Below are positions 16,088-23,473 of a stretch of DNA of 64,000 nt, in pieces; the stretch's first letter is position 1; every line of letters starts with the position of its first letter. Below the pieces are notes generated by a model. That model was not told the origin of the DNA and made no database searches. It saw only the letters and a program-made list of their open reading frames with translations. A program made the translations under genes and the position numbers. Origin of the DNA: a virus; IMG/VR virus record IMGVR_UViG_3300025030_000060, positions 1 through 64,000 of that record; one strand, 5' to 3'.

Positions 16088-16854
16088 CACAACCACCCTT
16101 GGCAGTCTGCACCATCGCCCTCGTAAGCTTTGCCGGATACCCACCAGTTCCATAGGTCTTGCTCGGTTGGAAATTTCTCCAAGCTTCTTGGCTTGCCGTC
16201 TCTACGGGGTACGCCTTTGTACTTCAACCAGAAGGCATGGAAACCCCGCTTCCACATTGCCTCGTATTTCGGCCAGCGTGCGAAGTCCCGCGCCTGCCCT
16301 TTCGGCCCACCCATCGGGCAACCCACGCACCCGAGGCGCTTGAATCCTTCATCGTAGAGGCAGCAATACGGTATCCCCTGCTTTTTGGTAAACTGCCACA
16401 CGTCTGCCTCGGTCCAGTAGAGGATCGGGGAGAGGATCGGGGAGAGGATCGGGGAGAGGATCGGGGAGAGGGCTGTTTTGTGCATCGTCACCGTCTGCCA
16501 TATTCCCTTCCGCCTTGCAGACTCTTCCGCCCTGACCCCAATGGCTTTAAATACCCCTATGCCGCCTTGCTCCTTGTAAATCTCACAGCACCACCGGACC
16601 AGCCTTGTGGGAGGTCCTGCCGACTTGTCCGCCATCATCCCCGGCAGGTTGCGCTTAGGTGCGCTCCATTTGGTGTCGGGATGGTGCCGCTTACCGAATA
16701 GAAGCAATTCGGGCGGGTCGATGGTGACGTTGTTGTAGTGGCACTGGTGCTTAACCCCTGCCATCTCGAATAACCTCACCATCACAGATGAATCTTTCCC
16801 GAATGAGTCACAGACATAGTACCCGTCAGGAGAGAGAGAGAGCCTGTTGCTCAT
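16084..16854 (-). CDS. PAPS reductase/ATP-pyrophosphatase-like protein (256 aa from internal ATG)
   Basis: Adenine-nucleotide alpha-hydrolase fold: PDGYYVCDSFGKDSSVMV is the PP-loop (SFGKDSS, residues about 17-23), then HYNNVTIDPPELL and LYWTEADVWQF, all as in phage 'phosphoadenosine phosphosulfate reductase' proteins; CCLYDEGFKRLGCVGCPMGG near 175 is the Cys cluster. Such phage proteins occur with DNA-modification or 3'-end defence systems, but no specific role is proven. The normal N-terminal helix is in another frame (16963-16826); see that entry. A four-fold SPIL repeat interrupts the sequence at about residue 130. Confidence 0.82.
   Translation of the reverse strand: MSNRLSLSPDGYYVCDSFGKDSSVMVRLFEMAGVKHQCHYNNVTIDPPELLLFGKRHHPDTKWSAPKRNLPGMMADKSAGPPTRLVRWCCEIYKEQGGIGVFKAIGVRAEESARRKGIWQTVTMHKTALSPILSPILSPILSPILYWTEADVWQFTKKQGIPYCCLYDEGFKRLGCVGCPMGGPKGQARDFARWPKYEAMWKRGFHAFWLKYKGVPRRDGKPRSLEKFPTEQDLWNWWVSGKAYEGDGADCQGWLW
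16421..16468 (-). repeat. Four perfect 12-bp tandem repeats (coding SPIL x4)
   Basis: Four identical copies of a 12-bp unit inside the PAPS-reductase-like gene, giving an in-frame (SPIL)4 immediately before YWTEADVW. Homologues usually have a single such segment. Confidence 0.9.
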
Positions 16855-16963
16855 ATGCCTGGATCAGCATGATTGCAGTCGCTATTTTTTCATCCAGCGG
16901 CCTCGATATGGCAATCTGGTAAAGATCCTCTTCACTGTAATTGCCCCATAAATCGCCTAGCAT
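16826..16963 (-). pseudogene. Upstream reading frame of the PAPS-reductase-like gene, split at a (CT)6 tract
   Basis: Encodes MLGDLWGNYSEEDLYQIAIS then EKIATAIMLIQAYEQQALSLS and stops. This is the helix that normally precedes the PDGYYV strand in the family. On the minus strand the frame breaks in (CT)6; seven CT units would fuse it in frame with the downstream gene (about 294 aa in all). It may be a separate coupled gene, a phase-variable gene in the OFF state, or a sequence error. Confidence 0.65.
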
Positions 16964-17021
16964 CTATTTGCCCCCTCAGTCGCCAACCCCAAAACGCATA
17001 ACTCCTTGATGATGTTCTTCT

Positions 17022-17204
17022 CTATACCTGCTGCATCAGCATGGAAACCCTAGCCCTTGACGCCATAATCGCCATTAGAAAGGGCTGGAAGATCGGAATT
17101 GTGTATTTCCTGCACCCGGAACACTCCAAAAGGTTCAGTTCTCCATCAAACTTGTCGAATATCACCTTGGCCTTCATCTCCGCATTGCATTTCGGACAAC
17201 CCAT
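17022..17204 (-). CDS. Zinc-ribbon protein (60 aa)
   Basis: MGCPKCNAEMKAKV then LLECSGCRKYTIP: two CxxC pairs 20 residues apart, a classic zinc ribbon, followed by a hydrophobic helix. First gene behind the operator-bearing promoter at 17265-17300. Between its stop and the next gene a 7-codon frame (start 17000) follows an AAGGAG site; probably not functional. Confidence 0.75.
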   Translation of the reverse strand: MGCPKCNAEMKAKVIFDKFDGELNLLECSGCRKYTIPIFQPFLMAIMASRARVSMLMQQV

Positions 17205-17264
17205 CTACATACCCCCTGACCTGCGTAAACGCCTGATGATGAGGTGCGCTATACTTGCGCCCCA

Positions 17265-17300
17265 ATTTACGCCTTTCTGGTTATATGTCAAACAAATAAT
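17265..17300 (-). promoter_or_regulatory. Promoter with 21-bp palindromic operator (site A)
   Basis: Minus strand: ATTATTTG-TTTGA-CATATAAC (17300-17280); -35 TTGACA lies in it, and TAAATT follows at exactly 16 bp. Same layout as sites B, C and E. Confidence 0.7.
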
Positions 17301-17311
17301 TCAGATGACAA

Positions 17312-18352
17312 TTAAAAACTTTCCGGGGCACCGTCGACTGACCCGACCGTAGGTGCGAAACTCTCGCTGCTCTTGAGGTCGTGCTTGATCTGGAGAACCT
17401 GCTGCTGCCGCTCGGGGAGGAACTGCTCCATCTGTTTGTCGCGGCTCGCCAGGGCTTCACGGTACAGCCGATCCAGGTCGGCAGGGGTGACGGGTGTAAC
17501 GATAGGTCCGTCGCCCTCCTCTTCCTCCCGCTTGGAGAGCTGGATCTTGATGATCTCCGGCAGAGGTAGGCCCAGGCGCGTAAAGCGGTACCCTGCCTCC
17601 AACAGCGTCAGCTTGCCGTCTTCCAGTTCCTGAATGATTTGTGCTGTCTCCGCACGGGGGGAGAAGTTGTCAGAGAACATCTTCTGGAGCTTGGCGAGGT
17701 CCATCAGCACGGCGCGGCGGGATACCAGCTTCAGTTTCACCTTCCGGCCCTTGCGCCTTTTGTTCTTGCCATCCTCGCCCACCTCGCCGCTGGCATCGTC
17801 TTCGTCCTCCAAGAACTCTTTGACTTCATACTCTTCTACCGCCCGGAGCTTGTCGTCGTCGGCCATAGAAAGGTCCGTCGTTGCTGTGCCGTCATCCTCG
17901 ATCTGGAGGAAGTGCCCGATGTGAACGTGGGCCATCTTTGCCAGTTCCTGTATGATGAACTCGGGGTCCGCCTTGTACTTCGTGATGATAGAGTTGGCGA
18001 CTATCCTGATTGCCTTGCGAACCTTGGGGGTTTTCAGGAGGTCATGGGCGCTCGAACCGGCAGCGGAATAGGTGAGGTGACGGCCATAAGCCTCTAGGTA
18101 CGACTGCACCGCGTTACGGGTCTTCACGTACTCCATTACGAACTTGGTCTGCTGGATGTTGAGTCCGTCAAGAGTGTCCTCAAACTCTTGGCCCCAGTCA
18201 TCATCAAGGTTTTGCGCGGCTCCCTTTACTGGCTCTTTTGCTGTCGCGGGGGTCTTGCTCCCCCCTTGGGCCTTCGACTTAGCGGCGGGTTTTTTCTTGG
18301 CGGCAGCAGCCTTGCTCTTTGCCTCTTTTCCCGGTTTCTCGCCCTTAGCCAT
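17312..18352 (-). CDS. terS: Terminase small subunit (346 aa)
   Basis: DNA-recognition subunit of the packaging motor. After a Lys/Ala-rich tail (1-45) comes GLNIQQTKFVMEYVKTRNAV...YLEAYG, S-A-HDLLKTPKVRKAI..., the terminase_2-type helix-turn-helix pattern; the rest is an acidic/basic alternating region and an oligomerisation-type helix. At 346 aa it is longer than usual (150-200). ATG 18352 overlaps the upstream HTH gene. The large subunit lies 16 kb away. Confidence 0.82.
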   Translation of the reverse strand: MAKGEKPGKEAKSKAAAAKKKPAAKSKAQGGSKTPATAKEPVKGAAQNLDDDWGQEFEDTLDGLNIQQTKFVMEYVKTRNAVQSYLEAYGRHLTYSAAGSSAHDLLKTPKVRKAIRIVANSIITKYKADPEFIIQELAKMAHVHIGHFLQIEDDGTATTDLSMADDDKLRAVEEYEVKEFLEDEDDASGEVGEDGKNKRRKGRKVKLKLVSRRAVLMDLAKLQKMFSDNFSPRAETAQIIQELEDGKLTLLEAGYRFTRLGLPLPEIIKIQLSKREEEEGDGPIVTPVTPADLDRLYREALASRDKQMEQFLPERQQQVLQIKHDLKSSESFAPTVGSVDGAPESF

Positions 18353-18842
18353 TTTGCACCATGATGTCAGTCAACCACCGGTCGAGAAGAGACCGCCTCG
18401 TCATCCATCTGCCACGTCTTGCGCCCTCGGGTATCACTTGGGTGATGGGGCACCCCGGAAGGGCGAGGTAGGGGGCCATGTAGTCCCAATGGGAGAGCTT
18501 CATGACGTAAAGGATCTGGTCCCTGCCGACAATGAGGTCGTCTCTTAACGCGGTGTCGTCCTCATGCACAGGGCCGCAGGGAATGGTTGCCCTTGGGTGC
18601 TCGGGGTTGGCCTGCCCCGGTCTTACGGTTCTCGCCCACTCGATCAATGCACTTCTCCTCGCTACCCAACGAGGGGCCAGCCTCGGCCCGCGCTTCTTCG
18701 TCTCGCCGGGAGATGAGTACACAGGGCACCCCGGCAGAGAGAGGTAGGGCTTCATGTCTTCCCATTTAGTGAACCCCATGACCCCCATAATCTGCTCCTG
18801 TCCGGTTATGATGTCTTCTCTTATTGCAGTGTCACAGTCCAA
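18345..18842 (-). CDS. Tandem-duplicated HTH protein next to terS (165 aa)
   Basis: Two copies of the same about 65-residue domain: DTAIREDIITGQEQIMGVMG..W..MKPYLSLPGCPV...RWVARRSALIEW and DTALRDDLIVGRDQILYVMK..W..MAPYLALPGCPI...RWMTRRSLLDRW. The pattern resembles MerR/AlpA-like winged helices of excisionases and terminase small subunits (Nu1-like). Starts at TTG 18842; a structured DNA element lies just upstream. Likely a sequence-specific DNA binder working with terS or as a regulator. Confidence 0.72.
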   Translation of the reverse strand: MDCDTAIREDIITGQEQIMGVMGFTKWEDMKPYLSLPGCPVYSSPGETKKRGPRLAPRWVARRSALIEWARTVRPGQANPEHPRATIPCGPVHEDDTALRDDLIVGRDQILYVMKLSHWDYMAPYLALPGCPITQVIPEGARRGRWMTRRSLLDRWLTDIMVQNG

Positions 18843-18851
18843 TGTTAAGCC

Positions 18852-18909
18852 CCCCGTGTTTTCTAATTGCGTTTTCGAGTCAAAAATGCAATAAAGTCAG
18901 CACACGGGG
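18852..18909. repeat. Nested inverted repeat upstream of the double-HTH gene
   Basis: Outer arms CCCCGTGT (18852-18859) and ACACGGGG (18902-18909); inner arms ATTGC (18866-18870)/GCAAT (18888-18892) with a further TTTT/AAAA pair. Perfect outer 8-bp stem. Non-coding. Confidence 0.7.
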
Positions 18910-18944
18910 TGCATCGGGTACTCAGTAGTGTGTGGTGAGAATAC

Positions 18945-18976
18945 AAAGGCTTGACGGCTGCCACCGTCTGGCCTTT
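18945..18976. repeat. Second compound hairpin near terS
   Basis: AAAGGC-TT-GACGG-CTGCCA-CCGTC-TG-GCCTTT: two coaxial perfect stems of 6 and 5 bp. No T-tract on the minus strand, so not an ordinary terminator for the minus-strand genes. Confidence 0.65.
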
Positions 18977-18988
18977 TCTCGTTTCGGC

Positions 18989-19201
18989 CTATCCGGGCTT
19001 TGCCCCGCATACGCACTTGCCTTGCTGCCAGATGATCGAAAGCGCACACTGCGCCGAATGCCGCTCATCCCATATCAACCGGTCGAACTCTGACAGCCGC
19101 TGATGAACCGCTTGGTCTTGCGGTGAGCATGGCAGTTCGAGTGTGCGGCCTATCTCAGCCTGGAGTTGCTGTTGACGGTCGATACCCTGCGCTTGCACCA
19201 C
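18989..19201 (-). CDS. Hypothetical protein (70 aa)
   Basis: GTG start shares its G with the upstream TAG. Gln-rich helix (GIDRQQQLQAEIGRTLELP), a second helix and a C-terminal QQGKCVCGAKPG. Unknown. Confidence 0.6.
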   Translation of the reverse strand: MVQAQGIDRQQQLQAEIGRTLELPCSPQDQAVHQRLSEFDRLIWDERHSAQCALSIIWQQGKCVCGAKPG

Positions 19202-19500
19202 TATTCGCCCCCTTGCACAATGTGCAGGTCGCTTACCCTCGGCCAGTAGAGTAGGGGGTTTGCTTTGTCAGTCTTCCCGGACTTGACTGCCACGATGTAG
19301 CTCTCTCGGGGGCGGTACAGCAGGCCCGTGGTGAGCTTTGCCGTGTTGAACCCTTCCAGTTCCAGCCCCTTGCTCCTGAACAGGTCCCGCTTATTCCCTT
19401 GGTAGCAGGGCGGAACCACGATGACGATCTCCCCTTGCTTCTCCTTCGGAAAGCTCCCCCCTGACTGGCTACTCCATTTCACGTTGCTGCCAACATTCAT
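19201..19500 (-). CDS. Hypothetical protein (99 aa)
   Basis: MNVGSNVKWSSQSGGSFPKEKQGEIV: small beta-barrel look, 'V.W.SQSGG....K.GEIV.VVP' is typical of a phage protein family with an SH3-like fold, and ends LLYWPRVSDL. Good AGGAGAG site. Function unknown. Confidence 0.7.
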   Translation of the reverse strand: MNVGSNVKWSSQSGGSFPKEKQGEIVIVVPPCYQGNKRDLFRSKGLELEGFNTAKLTTGLLYRPRESYIVAVKSGKTDKANPLLYWPRVSDLHIVQGGE

Positions 19501-19542
19501 AAACTCTCCTAATCCGTTGATAATGTCCGATATTACACCGAA

Positions 19543-19752
19543 TTACCGCACGTTCCCTATAAGGGCCGCCCTCACCCTCTGTTCCCGGAGGTAGTCGGCC
19601 ACGGCTTCCATGTCCCTGACCTCGATCCGGGTCTGTGCCCTTGCCTTATCCCAGCGGTCCAGGCAGAACGGAAGCGAGGATGCTACGCATATCATGACGA
19701 TGACAACCCCAACGGCCACCAGGGACCATGCCCTTATTGTTTCCCAGTTCAC
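19543..19752 (-). CDS. Single-pass membrane protein (69 aa)
   Basis: Short cytoplasmic start, hydrophobic helix (residues about 9-30, SLVAVGVVIVMICVASSLPF), then a charged helix with Arg/Glu heptads. Starts four bases inside the end of the HU gene. Confidence 0.65.
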   Translation of the reverse strand: MNWETIRAWSLVAVGVVIVMICVASSLPFCLDRWDKARAQTRIEVRDMEAVADYLREQRVRAALIGNVR

Positions 19753-20009
19753 TTACCACCCCCTTTGAGCACAAGAACATCATGAGCTGCTATCGTCAAA
19801 TCCTCGCCGGTCTGAGGATTGCGACCCTTCTTCTGCTTGCGCCGGACCATCTGGAAGGTTCCAAACCCCTTGATGATGATCTTCTCCCCCTTGCCGGTCC
19901 TGCGGGTGATTGACGCCAGGGCCAGTCCCAGCATCTGCTCGACATCTTTTTTCGTTACGCCGTCCATCTCTTTGGCGACGTCGGCTATCAGTTCCTTCTT
20001 GCCTGCCAT
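19749..20009 (-). CDS. HU/IHF-family DNA-bending protein (86 aa)
   Basis: MAGKKELIADVAKEMDGVTK, VEQMLGLALASI, then KGEKIIIKGFGTFQMVRRKQKKGRNPQTGEDL...: the full HU fold with the GFGTF turn and the GRNPqTGe arm that inserts in the minor groove. Length typical. AAGGAG site before ATG 20009. Phage HU proteins assist replication, packaging or recombination. Confidence 0.9.
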   Translation of the reverse strand: MAGKKELIADVAKEMDGVTKKDVEQMLGLALASITRRTGKGEKIIIKGFGTFQMVRRKQKKGRNPQTGEDLTIAAHDVLVLKGGGK

Positions 20010-20034
20010 ATCCTGCTCCTTTTGCACATTTATT

Positions 20035-20253
20035 TTATGGGACCAGGGTGTACTCGAAAAGCCCCACCCCTTTATGCTCACACCTGACGTTGTACCCGTT
20101 GGTTCTTATCTCTGACACACAGGAGTTGACGGCGCAAACCCGTGCAGCGGATATGATATCAAGAGTGGTGTGGGGTCTGCCATCGGAAAGTACCGCAAAC
20201 ACCCGTTGAAGCCGCTTACTGGTCTCTAAACTCGCTGAATGAATTGATCCCAC
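20035..20253 (-). CDS. Winged-helix DNA-binding protein (72 aa)
   Basis: LSDGRPHTTLDIISAARVCAVNSCVSEIRTNGYNVRCEH...YTL (read as helix, turn, recognition helix, wing). It matches small phage helix-turn-helix proteins with 'W-HTTLDI..A..V.AVNSCI.ELR..GY'. Likely regulator in the replication region. Confidence 0.75.
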   Translation of the reverse strand: MGSIHSASLETSKRLQRVFAVLSDGRPHTTLDIISAARVCAVNSCVSEIRTNGYNVRCEHKGVGLFEYTLVP

Positions 20254-20273
20254 TTTGCCCCCTTGCTGGTTGA

Positions 20274-20780
20274 TTATTCAGTAACAGTCCATGTTGTGCC
20301 GCGCTTCTCAGCCCACCGCCACTTCCAAAACGGAAAATCTACTTTACTCTGGTCAAACATGCATTTGGCCCTTTGGTAGCTGCCGTGCTTGAATCCGTCC
20401 TTGCCTACGCCCTTGGTCTCTACCAGCAGGATGATAGCGCCGTCCTGCCGGGAGAAAACAACCCAGTCTGGGGAGTAGCCGTGCCCGTTGGCGAGGTTGA
20501 GCCTGAAGGGTTCGAAGACGACATCGGCATCTGGATATTCCAGTTCCAGCCTACGGCCATAGGCCGCTTCCGTCTTGTTGGGCTTTTTCTTCTCCTTCGC
20601 AGATACGTCGATCTGGTCCGGGCTCGAAATTTCGCCTTTAGCGGCCTTCTTTCCCGTAAGGCAGGGAAAGGGGCACGGCACGTCCTGCTTCTGGCATGAC
20701 AGACAAGCGGGGTGCCTTCCGTCGCGCTTTTCTCTCCCCATGCGGCAGACGTTCATCATCTTCTCCGGTAACTCGGCCAT
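20274..20780 (-). CDS. DUF1064-like nuclease, Holliday-junction-resolvase type (168 aa)
   Basis: KPNKTEAAYGRRLELEYPDA, FEPFRLNLANGHGYSPDWVVFS and IILLVETKGVG...AKCMFD, FPFWKWRW: the E...PD...ETK core of the PD-(D/E)XK DUF1064 family used by phages as a resolvase-like or replication nuclease. A Cys-rich start (HPACLSCQKQDVPCPFPC) may bind zinc, an addition to the usual domain. Overlaps dnaC-like gene. Confidence 0.78.
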   Translation of the reverse strand: MAELPEKMMNVCRMGREKRDGRHPACLSCQKQDVPCPFPCLTGKKAAKGEISSPDQIDVSAKEKKKPNKTEAAYGRRLELEYPDADVVFEPFRLNLANGHGYSPDWVVFSRQDGAIILLVETKGVGKDGFKHGSYQRAKCMFDQSKVDFPFWKWRWAEKRGTTWTVTE

Positions 20781-21589
20781 GTGAACTTCAGCAGCGAAGA
20801 CCTCCCCTCATAGAAGCGGTCGATCAGGGTAGGCCCAAGGTAGTCTTCCACCCCGGCCAAGTCGAGGTTGCTTATCAGGATCGTGGGGCGCTGATCCTCG
20901 TAACGCCCGTTGATGGCCTCGAACAGGAGAATCTCTTCAGTTTTGGTGCCGAACTGCTTCCCGATCTCGTCTATCACAAGGATGTCCGGCTTGGTGAAGG
21001 CGTCTATCAGCTCCTGCTCGTCAAGTTTCGGGTTGCCCCAGCTCGTCTTGATCTTCCGTACCAGCTTCATCGCAGTTGTGTGCAGTGCCGTGAAGCCTTC
21101 CGCTACCACCGCCTGACAAATGCAGGCCGACAGCATGTTTTTTCCGGTTCCCGGCTCTCCCAGCATCAGCAGGCTATCGCCGTCATCAAGACGGTTTCTG
21201 AAGGTCTGCACGTACTTCACACACTTCTCCTTCACGACCTCGGCGTCTTCATTCGGCGGGAAGTAGTCCTCAAAGGTTTTCCCCCGATACCGTTTACCGA
21301 TCTGAATGTCCTTGAATACCTGCATTTCCTCTTGGACTCGAAGCGACTCCCTCCGCGCATTGAGCGCCACAGACTCGGCCCGCTGTCTGTCGCATTCCTC
21401 GCAGGGAAGCTCTTCGCTTCGGTGCAGTTCGCAGGCCCACTTTTTCGCTTCAGGTCCACTCATCGCTTTTGTCTCTAAAATCAGCGGCATCTCCGCTACC
21501 GACTCCGGTCCCGATGCCTTGTGCTGCCGCTCTAGTTCCTGCCGTCTCAGCAGGTTTGCGTTCGCTTCCTGTAGCTGTTCCTTTTCCAT
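20756..21589 (-). CDS. DnaC-like helicase loader ATPase (277 aa)
   Basis: AAA+ ATPase that would load host DnaB helicase. Walker A GEPGTGKN (144-151; Asn instead of the usual Ser/Thr after Lys), Walker B DILVIDEIG (about 202-210), sensor ISNLD, and arginine finger region IDRFYEG. N-terminal part has CELHRSEELPCEEC, a zinc finger seen in phage DnaC proteins. Follows the initiator gene in the same operon. Confidence 0.88.
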   Translation of the reverse strand: MEKEQLQEANANLLRRQELERQHKASGPESVAEMPLILETKAMSGPEAKKWACELHRSEELPCEECDRQRAESVALNARRESLRVQEEMQVFKDIQIGKRYRGKTFEDYFPPNEDAEVVKEKCVKYVQTFRNRLDDGDSLLMLGEPGTGKNMLSACICQAVVAEGFTALHTTAMKLVRKIKTSWGNPKLDEQELIDAFTKPDILVIDEIGKQFGTKTEEILLFEAINGRYEDQRPTILISNLDLAGVEDYLGPTLIDRFYEGRSSLLKFTWPSYRRR

Positions 21590-22640
21590 AGGTGGGTGCC
21601 TCCCAGTTCACCCAGTCCCTCCAGTTATTGAACCATGTCGACCCGTTCTTAGGGGGGCGAGTGGGGTTGCGTCTCAGTTCCTCAAGGTAGTTGTCCAGCG
21701 CCTTGTGAATGTCCTTCAGGTCTTCTCCTGTCTGCACCGTCGCACGGAAGTGGCGCTCCGCTTCCTTCTTGCCGTCCTTCGACGGGTAGCGGCTCCAAAT
21801 CCTCTCGAAGGTCTCCTTGCGATTCTGCATCATCTTCAGGCAGCCGACAATGTGTTCCCTGATCCCGTCCTCATCCTTGCGCTTGGCCGGGGTAGTGGTG
21901 CAGGTCTTTTGAATCTGCGCCAGTGCCTCTATCACGTCTACTTGGGGGAAGAGCTTAACCCAGTCGGAAACGTCGGCCTTGGTGATGGGGAACAGGGCCT
22001 CGTCCTTGAGAATGATTTCGAGCGCAACGTCGGCGGTAGCCGACAAGGGTTTGTCTTTAGATGGAGTTGGTAATGGAGATGGGGATGGTAATGGAGATGG
22101 GCTTACTGATTTCGTTAACGGTCCGTTTACGCTTTCTTTAACGTCACCTTGAACGGTTGGTTCAACGACCGTTGCAACGACGTTAAGGTGTTCGTTACCA
22201 TTGCCACGCTTCGGCTTGGTGAATTCTTTAAACTGCTCCGCCGTAACTGCCTCGTAACCTTTAGCTTTAAGCATCTGATACACTTCAGGGTGCAGCTTCG
22301 CCATACGACTGAACCGAGACTTATCACTACGGTCTTCTGCCGAAGAGGCAAAGCCGTTGTGCTCTACCCAGTCATGGAGAATGTGCAAGCCGTCTACAAC
22401 GTCAATGAAGCGAACATCAACGACCGTTTCAACGAACGTTGAAGGATCGTTAGGCCATTCCGCAGCAATAGCGATCTCTTCGGCGTCCATGTCGGCAAGC
22501 TCCCCGCTACTCTTATGCTCCGCAGCAAACAACCACAGCGTCTGGAGGGAGATAACACCTTGCAAGCCCAGCCTACGCTTTAATTTTATGGTTTTGGGAT
22601 GCCTGAAAAACCCCACCTTTAACCTTATATCAACGTTCAT
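21450..22640 (-). CDS. Replisome organiser / replication initiator (396 aa)
   Basis: ATG 22640. N-terminal winged helix (MNVDIRLKVGFFRHPKTIKL, LGLQGVISLQTLWLFAAEH) as in phage replication-organiser proteins; a Ser/Pro hinge (SPSPLPSPSPLPTPS); C-terminal DnaD/DnaT-like part (RIWSRYPSKDGKKEAERHF, WFNNWRDWVNWE). Iterons lie within and just before the gene, as in lambda O. The stop overlaps the DnaC-like gene. Likely binds the origin and recruits the loader. Confidence 0.82.
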   Translation of the reverse strand: MNVDIRLKVGFFRHPKTIKLKRRLGLQGVISLQTLWLFAAEHKSSGELADMDAEEIAIAAEWPNDPSTFVETVVDVRFIDVVDGLHILHDWVEHNGFASSAEDRSDKSRFSRMAKLHPEVYQMLKAKGYEAVTAEQFKEFTKPKRGNGNEHLNVVATVVEPTVQGDVKESVNGPLTKSVSPSPLPSPSPLPTPSKDKPLSATADVALEIILKDEALFPITKADVSDWVKLFPQVDVIEALAQIQKTCTTTPAKRKDEDGIREHIVGCLKMMQNRKETFERIWSRYPSKDGKKEAERHFRATVQTGEDLKDIHKALDNYLEELRRNPTRPPKNGSTWFNNWRDWVNWEAPTYGKGTATGSERKPAETAGTRAAAQGIGTGVGSGDAADFRDKSDEWT

Positions 22641-22688
22641 GCCACGCTCCTTGAACGAACCGTTAACGACCGTTGAACGACCGTTGGA
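22115..22688. repeat. Iteron array, probable replication origin
   Basis: The decamer AACGACCGTT occurs exactly at 22164-22173, 22419-22428, 22665-22674 and 22677-22686, with near copies (AACGAACGTT 22431-22440, AACGACGTT at 22176, AACGGTCCGTT at about 22116, AACGAACCGTT at 22654). Copies cluster before the initiator start and inside its coding sequence. Confidence 0.72.
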
Positions 22689-22698
22689 TTTACGGTCG

Positions 22699-22752
22699 CA
22701 AAAAAGCCCCGCCTCCCACGGCATGACGACGCCGGGGAGAACAGGGCTTTTT
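22699..22752 (-). terminator. Long hairpin terminator/attenuator before the replication initiator
   Basis: Minus strand: AAAAAGCCC...GGGCTTTTTT outer stem with inner CTCCC/GGGAG and CGGC/GCCG stems, ending in T6. A-tract on the other side makes it potentially bidirectional. It sits between the promoter at 22838-22866 and the initiator gene, in a leader without a convincing gene. Confidence 0.8.
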
Positions 22753-22837
22753 GATTCTGGAGGCGGAGTACCACCTTGCTGCTATTTTTTGTGCCTCTCC
22801 AAGTCATAAAAACCACCAAATAGAAATTAATAGGTGC

Positions 22838-22866
22838 AAACTACCTTTGCCATTAAACACTGTCAA
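22838..22866 (-). promoter_or_regulatory. Candidate promoter for the replication leader
   Basis: Minus-strand TTGACA (22866-22861), 17 bp, TAGTTT (22843-22838). The -10 is weak. Downstream leader of about 190 bases holds the terminator hairpin and then the iterons. Confidence 0.45.
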
Positions 22867-22891
22867 GCTCTTTTAGGCACTGTTCATTATT

Positions 22892-23188
22892 TTAACCGAT
22901 AATCTTATACCTACCCGCCTTGAAATCCACGACCCGTTGCTGGAGCCGCTGCGCCTTGATCTCCATCCACGCGCTTATGGCTTCCTCACCCAGGATTAGA
23001 TCCATCGCCCTGCCGGTCAAACGGACGTCTGCGGCCTCTTCAAGGAGCCCGTCGAGCACATCCCTACCCCTGCCGTGCTGAAAGGCTCTAACAGCAAATT
23101 CGGCGCATTCCTCGCCTGCCTGCTTTATCTGGTTGTCTGCGCCCCATAGGCCGATTGCCTGGAGGATGATCGGGTCATATCGCTTCAT
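22892..23188 (-). CDS. MazG-like all-alpha NTP pyrophosphohydrolase (98 aa)
   Basis: QIKQAGEECAEFAVRAFQHG and GLLEEAADVRLTGRAMDL give the EExxE...ExxD metal-binding pattern of MazG-like enzymes that hydrolyse nucleoside triphosphates to monophosphates. A short C-terminal helix follows. AGGAG site before ATG 23188. May adjust nucleotide or alarmone pools during replication. Confidence 0.75.
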   Translation of the reverse strand: MKRYDPIILQAIGLWGADNQIKQAGEECAEFAVRAFQHGRGRDVLDGLLEEAADVRLTGRAMDLILGEEAISAWMEIKAQRLQQRVVDFKAGRYKIIG

Positions 23189-23197
23189 GAACAACTC

Positions 23198-23473
23198 CTA
23201 CAATAAAGACATTTGATCTGTTGTTGACGACTTGATTACTTGAGGTTTCGGTTCGATCTTCTCGACGGACTCGAATGTAGCCCCAGGGAAGATGTCTTTT
23301 GCCATCTGGAGGGCGAGTAGCCCCTCTTTGGATATGCCCCTCATCCTCTCCAGCTCCCCAGCATTGTAGATGTCGCTGGCTGGCACGCCGTCAAATATGA
23401 GCTGACCCCTTTCATCATCCGAGTTAACCGCCCAGATGGTCCGGCCAAGGGTCTGGCTTTCAATGGGTCGCAT
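23198..23473 (-). CDS. Hypothetical protein (91 aa)
   Basis: MRPIESQTLGRTIWAVNSDD with GQLIFDGVPASDIYNA; compact alpha/beta look. ATG overlaps the previous stop. Unknown. Confidence 0.65.
   Translation of the reverse strand: MRPIESQTLGRTIWAVNSDDERGQLIFDGVPASDIYNAGELERMRGISKEGLLALQMAKDIFPGATFESVEKIEPKPQVIKSSTTDQMSLL

Noticed and set aside
22637-22819. 60-codon frame across the replication leader
   Set aside because: It runs through the terminator hairpin and iterons and has no protein-like sequence.
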